DNA of 64,000 nucleotides from an uncultured Roseobacter sp. (GTDB lineage Bacteria > Pseudomonadota > Alphaproteobacteria > Rhodobacterales > Rhodobacteraceae). Positions within the stretch are counted from its first letter, which is position 1. Every line of letters starts with the position of its first letter. Where the stretch lies: the NCBI RefSeq assembly GCF_947491795.1, contig NZ_CANLKW010000001.1, positions 434,001 through 498,000 of the forward strand, in the 5' to 3' direction. The notes below the pieces were generated by a model that was not told the origin of the DNA, ran no database searches, and saw nothing but the letters and a program-made list of their open reading frames with translations. This document shows, one piece after another, positions 21,425-30,703 of this stretch. A program made the position numbers and the translations under genes.

Positions 21425-21735
21425 TCCTCACCACCACAAACACCGTCGAAGGCCGCCCCATCACTGCCTATCACGGCATTGTCGTGGGCGAGGCGATCAT
21501 GGGGGCCAACATCGTGCGCGACTTTTTCGCAAGCGTCACGGATGTGATCGGTGGGCGTTCGGGCGCCTATGAGAGCAAACTGAAGGACGCGCGGGACGAA
21601 GCCATGGCGGAAATTGAGGACCGTGCGCGGGCCACAGGCGCAAACGCTGTTGTCGGCATCGATCTGGACTATGAGGTGATCGGCGACAGCATGCTGATGG
21701 TCTCTGTCTCGGGCACCGCTGTTACAATCGAATAG
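21421..21735 (+). CDS. YbjQ/UPF0145 family protein
   Basis: This 104-aa protein matches the YbjQ (UPF0145) family: start [20 protein letters not shown], central [24 protein letters not shown], and end [15 protein letters not shown]. The family forms small oligomeric rings and has been called heavy-metal-binding, but its role is unproven. The ATG overlaps the upstream stop by 4 bp and sufC follows 68 bp later, so it belongs to the suf operon. Confidence 0.88.
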   Translation: MILTTTNTVEGRPITAYHGIVVGEAIMGANIVRDFFASVTDVIGGRSGAYESKLKDARDEAMAEIEDRARATGANAVVGIDLDYEVIGDSMLMVSVSGTAVTIE

Positions 21736-21803
21736 AACTTTAAGAACACGCCGCAAGGCACTGAAATGAAACGCCTGACCGCAGGCACACAAAGGAACAC
21801 GAC

Positions 21804-22559
21804 ATGCTGAGCATCAAAAACCTCGCCGTGAAACTGGAAGAAGAGGACAAGCAGATCCTCAAAGGCGTCGATCTGGAGATCGAGGCCGGCAAGGTCCATG
21901 CGATCATGGGCCCGAACGGCTCGGGCAAATCCACGCTGTCCTATGTGCTTTCGGGCAAGGATGGGTACGAGGTGACCGGTGGATCGGCCGCGCTGGAAGG
22001 TGCCGACGTGCTGGAGATGGAGCCCGAAGAGCGCGCGGCGGCGGGCCTGTTTCTCGCGTTTCAGTATCCGGTCGAAATCCCCGGTGTGGGCAACATGACA
22101 TTCCTGCGCACAGCCGTAAACGCACAGCGCAAGGCGCGCGGCGAAGAGGAAATGTCAGCCGCAGAGTTCCTGAAGGTCGTGCGCGCCCGTGCCAAAGAGC
22201 TGAAGATCGACGCGGATATGCTCAAACGCCCGGTCAACGTCGGCTTTTCAGGTGGTGAGAAAAAGCGCAACGAAATCCTGCAGATGGCCATGCTGGAACC
22301 AAAGATGTGCATCCTGGACGAGACGGATTCGGGCCTTGACGTGGATGCGATGAAACTGGTGGCCGAGGGCGTGAATGCCCTGCGCTCTGAGGGGCGCGGC
22401 TTTCTGGTGATCACGCATTATCAGCGTCTGCTGGACCACATCAAACCGGATGTTGTGCATATCATGGCCGACGGGCGCATCGTGAAAACCGGCGGGCCGG
22501 AACTGGCGCTGGAAGTCGAAAACAACGGCTATGCCGGCATCCTCTCTGAGGTGGCGTAA
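21804..22559 (+). CDS. sufC: Fe-S assembly ATPase SufC
   Basis: SufC is the ABC-type ATPase of SufBC2D. The 251-aa product has Walker A GPNGSGKST at residues 36-44, the SufC-type signature NVGFSGGEKKRNE, Walker B MCILDETDSGLDVDA and the H-loop in VITHYQR. The ATG follows AGGA. The stop overlaps the sufD ATG by one base. Confidence 0.98.
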   Translation: MLSIKNLAVKLEEEDKQILKGVDLEIEAGKVHAIMGPNGSGKSTLSYVLSGKDGYEVTGGSAALEGADVLEMEPEERAAAGLFLAFQYPVEIPGVGNMTFLRTAVNAQRKARGEEEMSAAEFLKVVRARAKELKIDADMLKRPVNVGFSGGEKKRNEILQMAMLEPKMCILDETDSGLDVDAMKLVAEGVNALRSEGRGFLVITHYQRLLDHIKPDVVHIMADGRIVKTGGPELALEVENNGYAGILSEVA

Positions 22560-23842
22560 TGGCTGAGGCAGCACTGAAACAAAGCGCGACAGAGGCGCGG
22601 CTGGCCGGGCTGGAGATGCCGCAGGGCGGCTGGTCTGAGGCCGCGCGCCGCGACGCCCTGGCCCGTGTGACCGCGATGGGTCTGCCAGAGCGTCGCGACG
22701 AGTACTGGAAATACACCCGCCCCGATACGCTGGTGCAGGCCGATCCGGTGCCCGCAGCCCTGTTTGACCGCTCTGACGAGGCACCGCTGTTTGACAGCAT
22801 CGACCGGCTGAACATCGTCTTTGTCGATGGGGTTTTTGATGCAGAGGCCTCTGACGATCTGGCGCTGGCCGGTGTCAGCATTGAGCGTCTTGCCGAAGCC
22901 TCCGCAGACATTCACTGGGCGCGTGACCTCTACGGTGTGCTGGAGACGAACGGCCAGAAACCGGTAGAACGCCCGCTGGCCGCACTCAACACCGCCTTTG
23001 CCCCCGATGGCGTGCTGATCCACGTCACCGGCAAGGCCGAAAAACCGGTGAACCTGACCTACCGGCACCAGTCCGAGACATCGGATGCCATGCTGCACCA
23101 CGTGATCCGTGTGGATGCCGGTGCCGAGATCACAGTGCTGGAAAACGGGCCCGCCGCGGCACGGTTCAACAAGGTGATGGAGGTCGATATCGCCGATACC
23201 GGCGCGTTCCATCACGTGCGTGCGCAGGGGCGCGACCATGAACGCCGCGCGGCCACGCATATCTTTGCGCGGCTGGGGGCAGAGAGCATTTTCAAGTCCT
23301 TTACCCTGACGGCCAACGGGGTGCTGACGCGCAACGAATGTATTCTTGAGCTGACAGGCGATGACGCGATTGCCCATGTGGCCGGAGCCTGTGTCGGGGA
23401 TGGTGATTTCCATCACGATGACACGGTCTTTATCACCCATGATGCGGTCAACTGCGAAAGCCGCCAGGTGTTCAAAAAGGTGCTGCGCAATGGTGCCACC
23501 GGCGTTTTCCAGGGCAAAATCCTGGTGCAGCCCGGCGCGCAGAAAACCGACGGTTACCAGATCAGCCAGTCGCTGCTGCTGGATGAGGACAGCCAGTTCC
23601 TGGCCAAACCCGAGCTGGAAATCTATGCCGACGATGTGGCCTGTTCGCACGGCTCCACCTCTGGTGCGATTGACGAGGAGGCGCTGTTTTACCTGCGCTC
23701 GCGCGGGGTGCCGGAAGGCCCGGCAACAGACCTGCTGACGCTCGCCTTTCTGGCCGAAGCGGTGGAAGAGATCGAGAATGAGGCCCTGCGCGACGAGATC
23801 AACGCGCGTCTGAGCGGCTGGCTGGAACGGCACCGCAGCTGA
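22559..23842 (+). CDS. sufD: Fe-S assembly protein SufD
   Basis: SufD pairs with SufB and SufC in the scaffold complex and helps acquire iron. The 427-aa protein has the SufB/D beta-helix core, with landmarks GVFQGKILVQPGAQKTDGYQ and ADDVACSHGSTSGAIDEEALFYLRSRG. The N-terminal part (PERRDEYWKYTRPDTL) is typical of SufD. Start and stop overlap both neighbours by one base, so coupling is strong. Confidence 0.97.
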   Translation: MAEAALKQSATEARLAGLEMPQGGWSEAARRDALARVTAMGLPERRDEYWKYTRPDTLVQADPVPAALFDRSDEAPLFDSIDRLNIVFVDGVFDAEASDDLALAGVSIERLAEASADIHWARDLYGVLETNGQKPVERPLAALNTAFAPDGVLIHVTGKAEKPVNLTYRHQSETSDAMLHHVIRVDAGAEITVLENGPAAARFNKVMEVDIADTGAFHHVRAQGRDHERRAATHIFARLGAESIFKSFTLTANGVLTRNECILELTGDDAIAHVAGACVGDGDFHHDDTVFITHDAVNCESRQVFKKVLRNGATGVFQGKILVQPGAQKTDGYQISQSLLLDEDSQFLAKPELEIYADDVACSHGSTSGAIDEEALFYLRSRGVPEGPATDLLTLAFLAEAVEEIENEALRDEINARLSGWLERHRS

Positions 23843-24327
23843 TGCCGGTGACCCGGGACATTCCCGCGACTTATCGCGGGCCGGGCAGGGTGGTCAGGCG
23901 CCTGATTGCCATGGGGCACCGCGAGGACCGCGCGCTGGCCTATCTGATGGCGGGCTGTGCGCTGATGTTTCTGGCGCAGCTGCCGCGTCTGGCGCGCGAG
24001 GCGCATCTGACGGGTCAGGAGCTGAACATGCTCATGGGCGCCTCGCTGATGGCGTGGATATTCATCGCGCCGCTGATGCTGTACTGCCTGGCGGCTCTCA
24101 GCCATATCGCGGCCCGCCTGATGCGCGGTCAGGGCACCTGGTTCAGCGCGCGCATCGCACTGTTCTGGGCGCTGCTGGCCTCGTCCCCCGTAGTGCTGCT
24201 GAACGGTCTGGTGGCGGGTTTTATCGGACCGGGGCTGGAGCTGCAGCTGGTAGGTCTGATCTGGATATCGGTCTTTGTCTGGTTCTGGATCGGCGGCATG
24301 ATCGCCAGTGAAAAGGGCCCGCAATGA
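23842..24327 (+). CDS. YIP1-family membrane protein 1
   Basis: The 161-aa protein has about four membrane helices (AYLMAGCALMFLAQL; LMAWIFIAPLMLYCL; IALFWALLASSPVVLL; GLIWISVFVWFWIGGM). Its pattern fits the YIP1 family of small multi-helix proteins. Role unknown. It overlaps sufD by one base and the next YIP1-like gene by four, so it is cotranslated within the suf operon. Confidence 0.72.
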   Translation: MPVTRDIPATYRGPGRVVRRLIAMGHREDRALAYLMAGCALMFLAQLPRLAREAHLTGQELNMLMGASLMAWIFIAPLMLYCLAALSHIAARLMRGQGTWFSARIALFWALLASSPVVLLNGLVAGFIGPGLELQLVGLIWISVFVWFWIGGMIASEKGPQ

Positions 24328-24917
24328 CACAGTCGGCACCATGGCCCGCACTGGTGGTGCAGACGCTGCGCGACCCCGAAGGCGCGTCAGAGATCGTTCT
24401 GGCCACCCGCTTTCCCCGCCAGGTCCTCTGGACCGCCGTGGCGCTGGTATCGGTGGCCAATACGATGCTGGCCTATGTCTCTCATCTGCTGATGCCGGTG
24501 CCCGAGCCGCTGGCCTCGATCGTCACCAGCCCCTTTGGCTATTTCACCCTGGTTGCGGGTGGGTTTATCGTGATGGTCCATGCGCTTTACTGGACCGGAC
24601 GGATGCTGGGCGGCGCGCAGGACATGGGCGACCTGCTGCAATTGCTGATCTGGTTGCAGGTACTGCGCACGGGCGCGCAGGCGCTGATCATTGTGCTGCT
24701 GATCCTGTCGCCCGCCATTGCCACGCTGGTTTTGCTTTTCATCGGCATTGCCACGCTGTGGATTTTCCTGAATTTCCTGAACATCGGGCTGCGGCTGAAT
24801 TCGATCTGGCATGCCATCGGCGTGCTGATCGCCGGATCTGCGGCCCTGGTTCTGGGGCTTTCGCTCTTTTTGTCGCTGATCGGCGTGACCGCCATGGGAG
24901 TACCCGCAAATGTTTGA
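24324..24917 (+). CDS. YIP1-family membrane protein 2
   Basis: The 197-aa protein starts with a cytosolic segment (LRDPEGASEIVLATRFPRQ) and then has about five membrane helices ending LGLSLFLSLIGVTAMG. This arrangement is that of YIP1 proteins and differs in sequence from its upstream neighbour. It overlaps sufS by 8 bp. A link to Fe-S assembly is suggested only by gene order. Confidence 0.75.
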   Translation: MTQSAPWPALVVQTLRDPEGASEIVLATRFPRQVLWTAVALVSVANTMLAYVSHLLMPVPEPLASIVTSPFGYFTLVAGGFIVMVHALYWTGRMLGGAQDMGDLLQLLIWLQVLRTGAQALIIVLLILSPAIATLVLLFIGIATLWIFLNFLNIGLRLNSIWHAIGVLIAGSAALVLGLSLFLSLIGVTAMGVPANV

Positions 24918-26130
24918 CGTCGAAAAAATCCGCGGTGATTTTCCGATCCTGTCGCGCGAGGTCAACGGCAAGCCGCTGGTTTATCTCGACAACGGGGCCT
25001 CGGCCCAGAAACCGCAGGTGGTCATTGATGCGGTGACCAACGCCTATGCAAACGAATACGCCAATGTGCACCGGGGCCTGCATTTTCTGTCGAACCTGGC
25101 CACCGACAAATACGAGGCCGTGCGCGGCACCATCGCACGGTTTCTGAATGCAGGGTCCGAGGACGAGATCATTCTGAATTCCGGCACCACCGAGGGCATC
25201 AATATGGTGGCCTATTCCTGGGCCATGCCGCGCATGGAGGCGGGCGACGAGATCGTGCTCAGCATCATGGAGCATCATGCCAATATCGTGCCCTGGCATT
25301 TTCTGCGCGAACGCATGGGCGTTGTGCTGAAATGGGTCGATGTGGACAGCACCGGCGCGCTCGATCCGCAGGCGGTGATCGATGCCATCGGGCCGAAAAC
25401 AAAACTGGTTGCGGTGACGCATCTGTCCAATGTGCTGGGCACGCGGGTTGATGTGAAAACCATTACGCAGGCAGCCCATGAACGCGGCGTGGCCGTGCTG
25501 GTGGATGGCAGCCAGGCAGCGGTGCACCAGCCTGTGGATGTGCAGGACATCGGCTGTGATTTCTACGCCATCACCGGTCACAAGCTTTACGGCCCGTCCG
25601 GATCGGGAGCGATCTATGCCAAAATGGACCGGATGAAGGAAATGCGTCCCTTTATCGGCGGGGGCGATATGATCCGCGAGGTCAGCCGCGACACGGTGAC
25701 CTACAACGATCCGCCGATGAAGTTCGAGGCAGGCACGCCCGGCATCGTGCAGACCATCGGCCTTGGTGTTGCGCTGGAATATATGATGGGTCTGGGGATG
25801 GAGAACATCGCCGCCCATGAAGACAGTCTGCGCGACTACACCGTAGACCGGCTGGGCGGGCTGAACTGGCTGCAGGTCCAGGGAACGACCCCGGACAAGG
25901 GTGCGATTTTCAGCTTTACCCTCGACGGGGCGGCGCATGCGCATGACATCTCGACCATCCTCGACAAAAAGGGCGTGGCGGTACGGGCCGGTCAGCACTG
26001 TGTCGGGCCGCTGATGGAGCATATGAATGTGCCTGCTACCTGCCGCGCCTCCTTCGGGCTCTACAACACAAAGGCCGAGGTCGACGTGCTGGTCGATGCG
26101 CTGGAACTGGCGCATGATCTTTTTGCCTGA
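24910..26130 (+). CDS. sufS: cysteine desulfurase SufS
   Basis: This group II desulfurase mobilises cysteine sulfur for SufBCD, usually through a SufE/SufU partner, which is not seen in this window. The 406-aa product starts MFDVEKIRGDFPIL and has the PLP lysine in ITGHKLYGPSG (Lys225) and the catalytic cysteine in VRAGQHCVGPLM (Cys364). Length is normal. It is the last gene of the iscR-suf operon and is followed by tRNA-Arg; the SufT and IscA-like genes often found next are absent here. Confidence 0.97.
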   Translation: MFDVEKIRGDFPILSREVNGKPLVYLDNGASAQKPQVVIDAVTNAYANEYANVHRGLHFLSNLATDKYEAVRGTIARFLNAGSEDEIILNSGTTEGINMVAYSWAMPRMEAGDEIVLSIMEHHANIVPWHFLRERMGVVLKWVDVDSTGALDPQAVIDAIGPKTKLVAVTHLSNVLGTRVDVKTITQAAHERGVAVLVDGSQAAVHQPVDVQDIGCDFYAITGHKLYGPSGSGAIYAKMDRMKEMRPFIGGGDMIREVSRDTVTYNDPPMKFEAGTPGIVQTIGLGVALEYMMGLGMENIAAHEDSLRDYTVDRLGGLNWLQVQGTTPDKGAIFSFTLDGAAHAHDISTILDKKGVAVRAGQHCVGPLMEHMNVPATCRASFGLYNTKAEVDVLVDALELAHDLFA

Positions 26131-26189
26131 CAGACACACGCTTTTTGCAATTGCAGGGGGCGGCGCGCAGGTCTATACCGCTGCCCAGT

Positions 26190-26266
<77 letters not shown>

Positions 26267-26576
26267 CAGGCTTTTCCGGAACAGAAACGCCGGCGCCCTT
26301 CAGATCAGAGAACTGTGCGGCAGATGCAATGAGAGCGTCCAGCGTTCGAACGATATCCCGTTCGCCCCGCGACTGAAATCCCCGGTCATGTCCGGAAAAT
26401 ACCCTGAAAAGCGCATGAAACGGGCGTTCCCAGCGGGTTGTGTACGGGCGTCTCTCCCGCATGGCAGCGAGTATTGCGATACGCACGGCGCTGTATTGCG
26501 CCTGATCTGGCCCCAGGGATGCACAGTGCGCCACTTTTCCCGGGATCTGGTTTTGCATATGGCGGAAACCGTGCGT

Positions 26577-26993
26577 TCACCGGCGTAGCTTTGGGGCAGC
26601 GTCCGGCCCTGTGACGAGGTTTGGGCGTGCGCGGGCAGAGTTACGACGCATAAGCATGGCCTCACACTCTTCGCAAAGTGCATGAAACCAAGGCATAAAA
26701 TATCCTGCGCACCGGCCCGGCACCAGGCATTTCCTGTGCAAGGTGCACACCGTTTCGAAATGCTGGCATTTGCCCCAGACCGCTGCGGTGCAAAAGCAGG
26801 ATAACCGGTGGCCCGGCCCGGTCGTTCTCTGGCCCTGGGGCAAATCAGACCGGGTGTCCCAGAAACATGTGCGACAACTACAAGAAGCCATGGCCTCAAA
26901 GCCCGCATAGCCTGCCATCCCGCCATTCTTTGCAGGACCGTTCACGTTTGCGCCAACCATACCGCGCATCGGTAGCCCTGTCGTACCAGCCAC
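26577..26993 (-). CDS. cysteine-rich ORF (doubtful)
   Basis: The 138-aa frame contains about eleven cysteines in a 75-residue span, with CSCRTC, CFC and CEEC clusters and several CxnC pairs, which resembles a zinc-binding small protein. An internal start (MASCSCRTCFW) is possible. There is no good ribosome site, no family I recognise, and its upstream side is the terminator of another gene. It may be a remnant or a chance frame. Confidence 0.22.
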   Translation of the reverse strand: MAGTTGLPMRGMVGANVNGPAKNGGMAGYAGFEAMASCSCRTCFWDTRSDLPQGQRTTGPGHRLSCFCTAAVWGKCQHFETVCTLHRKCLVPGRCAGYFMPWFHALCEECEAMLMRRNSARARPNLVTGPDAAPKLRR

Positions 26994-26997
26994 AAAA

Positions 26998-27019
26998 AAC
27001 GGCCCCGAAAGGGACCGTT
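26998..27019 (-). terminator. terminator after the MepK-like gene
   Basis: Reading the minus strand, AACGGTCCC pairs with GGGGCCGTT (one mismatch) around TTTC and is followed by a run of T. It lies 31 bp beyond the stop codon of the peptidase gene. Confidence 0.8.
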
Positions 27020-27050
27020 CTGCATCGTCATAAATCAGGATTACCGGGTT

Positions 27051-27620
27051 TTACCGGCCCCATGTGCGGACGACACCGCAATCCATATGCACGAAATTGG
27101 AGCCGCTGTATTTACCAACGCCACCACCGCGGCAGGCTGCTGCGGCTTTTGCTATCTGACTGACCGACCGCGATGTCAGACGCAGATCGGCGGCCTGGCC
27201 TTTCATGTGCAGAGAGTTCTTGGCGACGCGGCGGCTGCGCGAACGCAGCATCGCGTTTGTCTGCGGGCTGCGATAGCCCGACAGCAACATATAGGGCTCA
27301 CTGGCGTCCAGCATGTTGTGCGCCGCAGACATGATATCAATCGTGCGCAGATCCATCGAGATGGACCCGTCGGTGCGCCAGTCGCGCATGAAGTAATTGA
27401 TTTCCTTGACGGCTTCGGGCACGTACTTGCCCTCTACCCAATAGATTGTATCGAGCCGTTCGCCGGTTCTGCCAGAGTACATGCGGATGCGGCGGATGTC
27501 CCCGCCGCCACGCAGAAATCCTGCTGCATTGCTGTATGTGGGGGCTGCAACCAGTGCTGTTGCGGCAAATGCCTGAAGGAGCGCGCGGCGTGAAAAGCCC
27601 GCTGAGCTGTCATTCGTCAT
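27051..27620 (-). CDS. MepK/YcbK-like murein endopeptidase (DUF882, M15 fold)
   Basis: This 189-aa protein starts with a twin-arginine-like signal (SRRALLQAFAATALVAA). It has the zinc peptidase ligands His138 and Asp145 in SLHMKGQAADLR and His178 in NFVHMDCG, with the substrate segment LLSGYRSPQTNAML. E. coli MepK (YcbK) cleaves 3-3 cross-links made by L,D-transpeptidases. Here the gene stands divergent from such a transpeptidase, which supports the same role. The ATG at 27620 is chosen because it precedes the signal directly. Confidence 0.87.
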   Translation of the reverse strand: MTNDSSAGFSRRALLQAFAATALVAAPTYSNAAGFLRGGGDIRRIRMYSGRTGERLDTIYWVEGKYVPEAVKEINYFMRDWRTDGSISMDLRTIDIMSAAHNMLDASEPYMLLSGYRSPQTNAMLRSRSRRVAKNSLHMKGQAADLRLTSRSVSQIAKAAAACRGGGVGKYSGSNFVHMDCGVVRTWGR

Positions 27621-27925
27621 AGCCAAATAGTGCCTCGTTCCTGCCTGGCCCAAGATGTTACAAGGGCGTGTCATCCCATTCCCGGATGCAACGTTTGTAT
27701 GTCATAAACACAAATATTAACCAAGTCGTGAAAGCCCACGGGCCTGTTTTGAGACAATTTTAGGCAAAAAACCGCGCATAATTGCCTATGCCCGGATTTA
27801 CCGGGAACCGGTGCAGGACTGCATCATTTTCACCTTTCCTTGACAGCTGTGGGAAATGTTATTGGACAGTCCCGGCAGATGCCTGGCACAAGGATATGGT
27901 CTGATTTTTTCGAGTGAGGGTAATT
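27621..27925. other. divergent spacer between MepK-like and L,D-transpeptidase genes
   Basis: This 305-bp spacer holds a TTGACA -35-like hexamer at 27840-27845 facing the transpeptidase gene, without a good -10 at the right distance, and a small CCCGG/CCGGG hairpin at 27790-27804. No small gene was recognised. Confidence 0.4.
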
Positions 27926-29542
27926 ATGACTGCGCGCACCATGCCGCATTTTCGCATTCTGCTGACACTGGCTTCGCTGGTCACTACTGTTTTCATGCTG
28001 TTTTCGGCCCCCGGTGCCGCACAGGCTGACACGACCGCCTTTAAACAGGCCGTGGCTTCTGCGGCGGCGCGCGACAGTGACATTTCGGCCTTTTACCAGG
28101 CCAACGGCTTTGAAAGCCTGTGGACCGGCAAGGGCCGTGACCGCAAACGGCGCGCCGCCCTGCTGGACGCGCTGGCGCGTGCAGGGGATCACGGGTTGCC
28201 ATCGGGTCGCTATGACCTTGCGGGGCTCGAGGCGCGGATGCGCAGTGCGCGTACCAGTGCCGAGCTTGGCGCTCTGGAAGTGGAGATGAGCCGGACGTTC
28301 CTGCAATATGCGCGCGATATCCAGACCGGTGTTCTGGTGCCGGGCCGTGTCGACAAGGCGATTGTCCGCCAGGTACCGTACCGCGACCGGGGCTCTTATC
28401 TGACCAATCTCGCGAAATCCTCGGCCAGCGGCTTTTTCCGCGCGCTGCCGCCCGACACACCTGAATATACCGCCCTGATGAAGGAAAAACTGCGGCTCGA
28501 ACGGGTTCTGGCCGGTGGCGGCTGGGGGGCGACGGTGCGCTCCAAAACGCTCAAACCCGGTGCCTCCGGTCAATCGGTCGTGGCGCTGCGCAACCGGCTT
28601 GTGCAAATGGGCTATATGAAACGCAGTTCGGGCCAGGTTTATGACGAGGCCATGCAGGCCGCGATCGTGTATTTCCAGCGCGCCCACGGCCTGGCAGAAG
28701 ACGGGGTCGTCGGCCCCGGCACGATGAAAGAGATCAACAGATCTGTCGAACAGCGCCTGCAGTCGGTCATGGTCGCGATGGAACGCGAACGCTGGCTGAA
28801 CATGGACCGTGGCAAACGCCATATCGAAGTGAACCTGACAGACTTTTCCGCCAAGATCTTTGACAACGGCAAGGTCACCTTCTCGACCCGGTCAGTGATC
28901 GGGGCGCGGGATTCTGACCGTCAGTCGCCCGAATTTTCCGATGTGATGGAATTCATGGTGATCAATCCCAGCTGGTATGTGCCGCGCTCGATTGTCACCA
29001 AGGAATATCTGCCGGAACTGCAGGCCAACCCCAATGCGGTCAACCATATCGAGATCACTGACCGCTCTGGCCGCCGCATTGACCGTTCGGCTGTTGATTT
29101 CACTCAGTTCACGCCTGCAAACTTCCCCTTTGCCATGCGTCAGCCGCCCAGCCGTGGCAATGCCCTGGGGCTGGTAAAGTTCATGTTCCCGAACAAACAC
29201 AATATCTACCTGCATGACACACCGGCCAAAAACCTCTTTGGCCGCGAGGTGCGCGCCTACAGCCATGGCTGTATCCGGCTGGCGGACCCGTTTGACTTTG
29301 CCTATGCGCTGCTGGCCCGGCAAACCAGCGATCCCAAGGGCTTTTTCCAGGCCCAGCTCGCCACCGGCAAGGAAACCACCGTGCCGCTGAAAAAGCCGGT
29401 GCCGGTGCATATCATCTACCGCACCGCCTTTGCCGATGAAAAAGGCAAGGTCCGGTTCCGCCGTGACATTTATGGCCGGGACGGTCGCATCTGGAAGGCG
29501 CTGGCCGGGGCAGGGGTGGCAATGCGGGCGGTTCAGGGCTAA
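27926..29542 (+). CDS. L,D-transpeptidase, YcbB/LdtD type
   Basis: The 538-aa periplasmic enzyme has a signal peptide (ILLTLASLVTTVFMLFSAPGAAQA) and an N-terminal scaffold region. A peptidoglycan-binding PG_binding_1 repeat follows (LKPGASGQSVVALRNRL...VVGPGTMKEIN), then the YkuD catalytic domain with YSHGCIRLADP, Cys449 being the nucleophile. It forms 3-3 cross-links between peptidoglycan stems. The ATG at 27926 follows GAGGG; a GTG 12 bp earlier is possible. The length fits the large YcbB class rather than small YkuD proteins. Confidence 0.93.
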   Translation: MTARTMPHFRILLTLASLVTTVFMLFSAPGAAQADTTAFKQAVASAAARDSDISAFYQANGFESLWTGKGRDRKRRAALLDALARAGDHGLPSGRYDLAGLEARMRSARTSAELGALEVEMSRTFLQYARDIQTGVLVPGRVDKAIVRQVPYRDRGSYLTNLAKSSASGFFRALPPDTPEYTALMKEKLRLERVLAGGGWGATVRSKTLKPGASGQSVVALRNRLVQMGYMKRSSGQVYDEAMQAAIVYFQRAHGLAEDGVVGPGTMKEINRSVEQRLQSVMVAMERERWLNMDRGKRHIEVNLTDFSAKIFDNGKVTFSTRSVIGARDSDRQSPEFSDVMEFMVINPSWYVPRSIVTKEYLPELQANPNAVNHIEITDRSGRRIDRSAVDFTQFTPANFPFAMRQPPSRGNALGLVKFMFPNKHNIYLHDTPAKNLFGREVRAYSHGCIRLADPFDFAYALLARQTSDPKGFFQAQLATGKETTVPLKKPVPVHIIYRTAFADEKGKVRFRRDIYGRDGRIWKALAGAGVAMRAVQG

Positions 29543-29575
29543 ATCAGACCTCTCAGAGCAGGGGGACCACAGCCC

Positions 29576-30670
29576 ATGACAGGCCATACCGTCGGAGAAA
29601 TTGCGGCAGCCATCGGTGCCGGGGTGTTCGGCAATGCTGACATCACCATCACAGCGGTGGCCGAGCCACAGTCTGCGGGACCGGACGATCTGGCCATGGC
29701 GACGGGCAAAGCCTATGCCGCGCGCCTCTCCGAAGGGTCCGCCCGCGCCGCGATGCTCTGGCAGGGGGCCGACTGGGAGGCCATGGGCCTGCAGGCCGCC
29801 ATCATCCCCGCACGTCCGCGTTTTGCCATGTCCGGGCTGACCGCGCTGATGGACCCCGGACAGGGGTTTGGCCAGGGCATTCACCCCGGTGCGATCATTG
29901 ATCCATCGGCAGAGCTGGGTCCGGACGTCAGCGTGGGCCCCTTTACTGTCATCGCCGCCGGTGCCCGTATCGGCGCAGGCAGTATGATTGGCCCGCAATG
30001 CTATATCGGGCGCGACAGTGTCATCGGTGCCGGCAGCCTGCTGCGCGAGCAGGTGAGCATCGGCGCCAAAGTGACGGCCGGGGACCGGCTGATCTGCCAG
30101 CCGGGGGCACGGATCGGCGGCGACGGGTTTTCCTTTACCACGCCCGAGGTTTCCGCGGTTGAAACCGCCCGCAGCACCCTGGGCGATCAGCAGGACAGCT
30201 CCGCCCAGTCCTGGGCGCGCATTCATTCGCTGGGCGGCGTCACCATCGGCGATGACGTGGAAATCGGCTGCAATGTGACCATAGACTGCGGCACGATCCG
30301 CGACACCCGGATCGGCAACGGCAGCAAGCTCGATAACCTCGTACATCTGGGCCACAACGTGGTGATCGGAAACGACTGCCTGATCTGCGGGCAGGTGGGC
30401 ATCGCCGGATCTGTTGACATCGGCAACAACGTGGTGCTCGGCGGCCAGGTGGGCGTGTCGGACAATATCTTTATCGGCGACCGGGTGATTGCCGGCGGGG
30501 GCACGAAAATCCTCTCAAACGTGCCTGCAGGCCGGACCATCCTGGGCTATCCTGCAGTCAAAATGGAAACCCATATCGAAACCTACAAGGCGCTGCGCCG
30601 CCTGCCGCGCCTGATGCGCGATTTCGCAACACTCCAGAAAGCGGTTTTCAAAAGCGATACGAATGACTAA
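29576..30670 (+). CDS. lpxD: UDP-3-O-(3-hydroxyacyl)glucosamine N-acyltransferase
   Basis: LpxD adds the N-linked 3-hydroxyacyl chain in lipid A synthesis, taking it from acyl-ACP. The 364-aa product has an N-terminal uridine-binding domain and a left-handed beta helix built of many hexapeptide repeats, with catalytic His260 in VHLGHNVVIG. A GGGGGA site precedes the ATG. An acyl carrier protein gene and a ketoacyl synthase gene follow in the same direction, which is unlike the common bamA-skp-lpxD-fabZ order. Confidence 0.95.
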   Translation: MTGHTVGEIAAAIGAGVFGNADITITAVAEPQSAGPDDLAMATGKAYAARLSEGSARAAMLWQGADWEAMGLQAAIIPARPRFAMSGLTALMDPGQGFGQGIHPGAIIDPSAELGPDVSVGPFTVIAAGARIGAGSMIGPQCYIGRDSVIGAGSLLREQVSIGAKVTAGDRLICQPGARIGGDGFSFTTPEVSAVETARSTLGDQQDSSAQSWARIHSLGGVTIGDDVEIGCNVTIDCGTIRDTRIGNGSKLDNLVHLGHNVVIGNDCLICGQVGIAGSVDIGNNVVLGGQVGVSDNIFIGDRVIAGGGTKILSNVPAGRTILGYPAVKMETHIETYKALRRLPRLMRDFATLQKAVFKSDTND

Positions 30671-30703
30671 ATCGATGCCGTGAGAGCCACGGAGGACAGA
30701 CCG

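Larger units (their letters stand above)
26267..27050. other. 784-bp interval without a secure gene downstream of tRNA-Arg
   Basis: No recognisable gene fills this stretch. On the minus strand two open frames follow each other (26993-26577, cysteine-rich, and 26558 running into the antisense of the tRNA), both with mixed codon use. No integrase, direct repeat of the tRNA end or IS end was seen. A terminator for the downstream minus-strand gene lies at 26998-27019. Confidence 0.4.

Noticed and set aside
28892..30355. 487-codon open frame on the minus strand
   Set aside because: It spans the L,D-transpeptidase and lpxD genes in antisense and has no recognisable motif.
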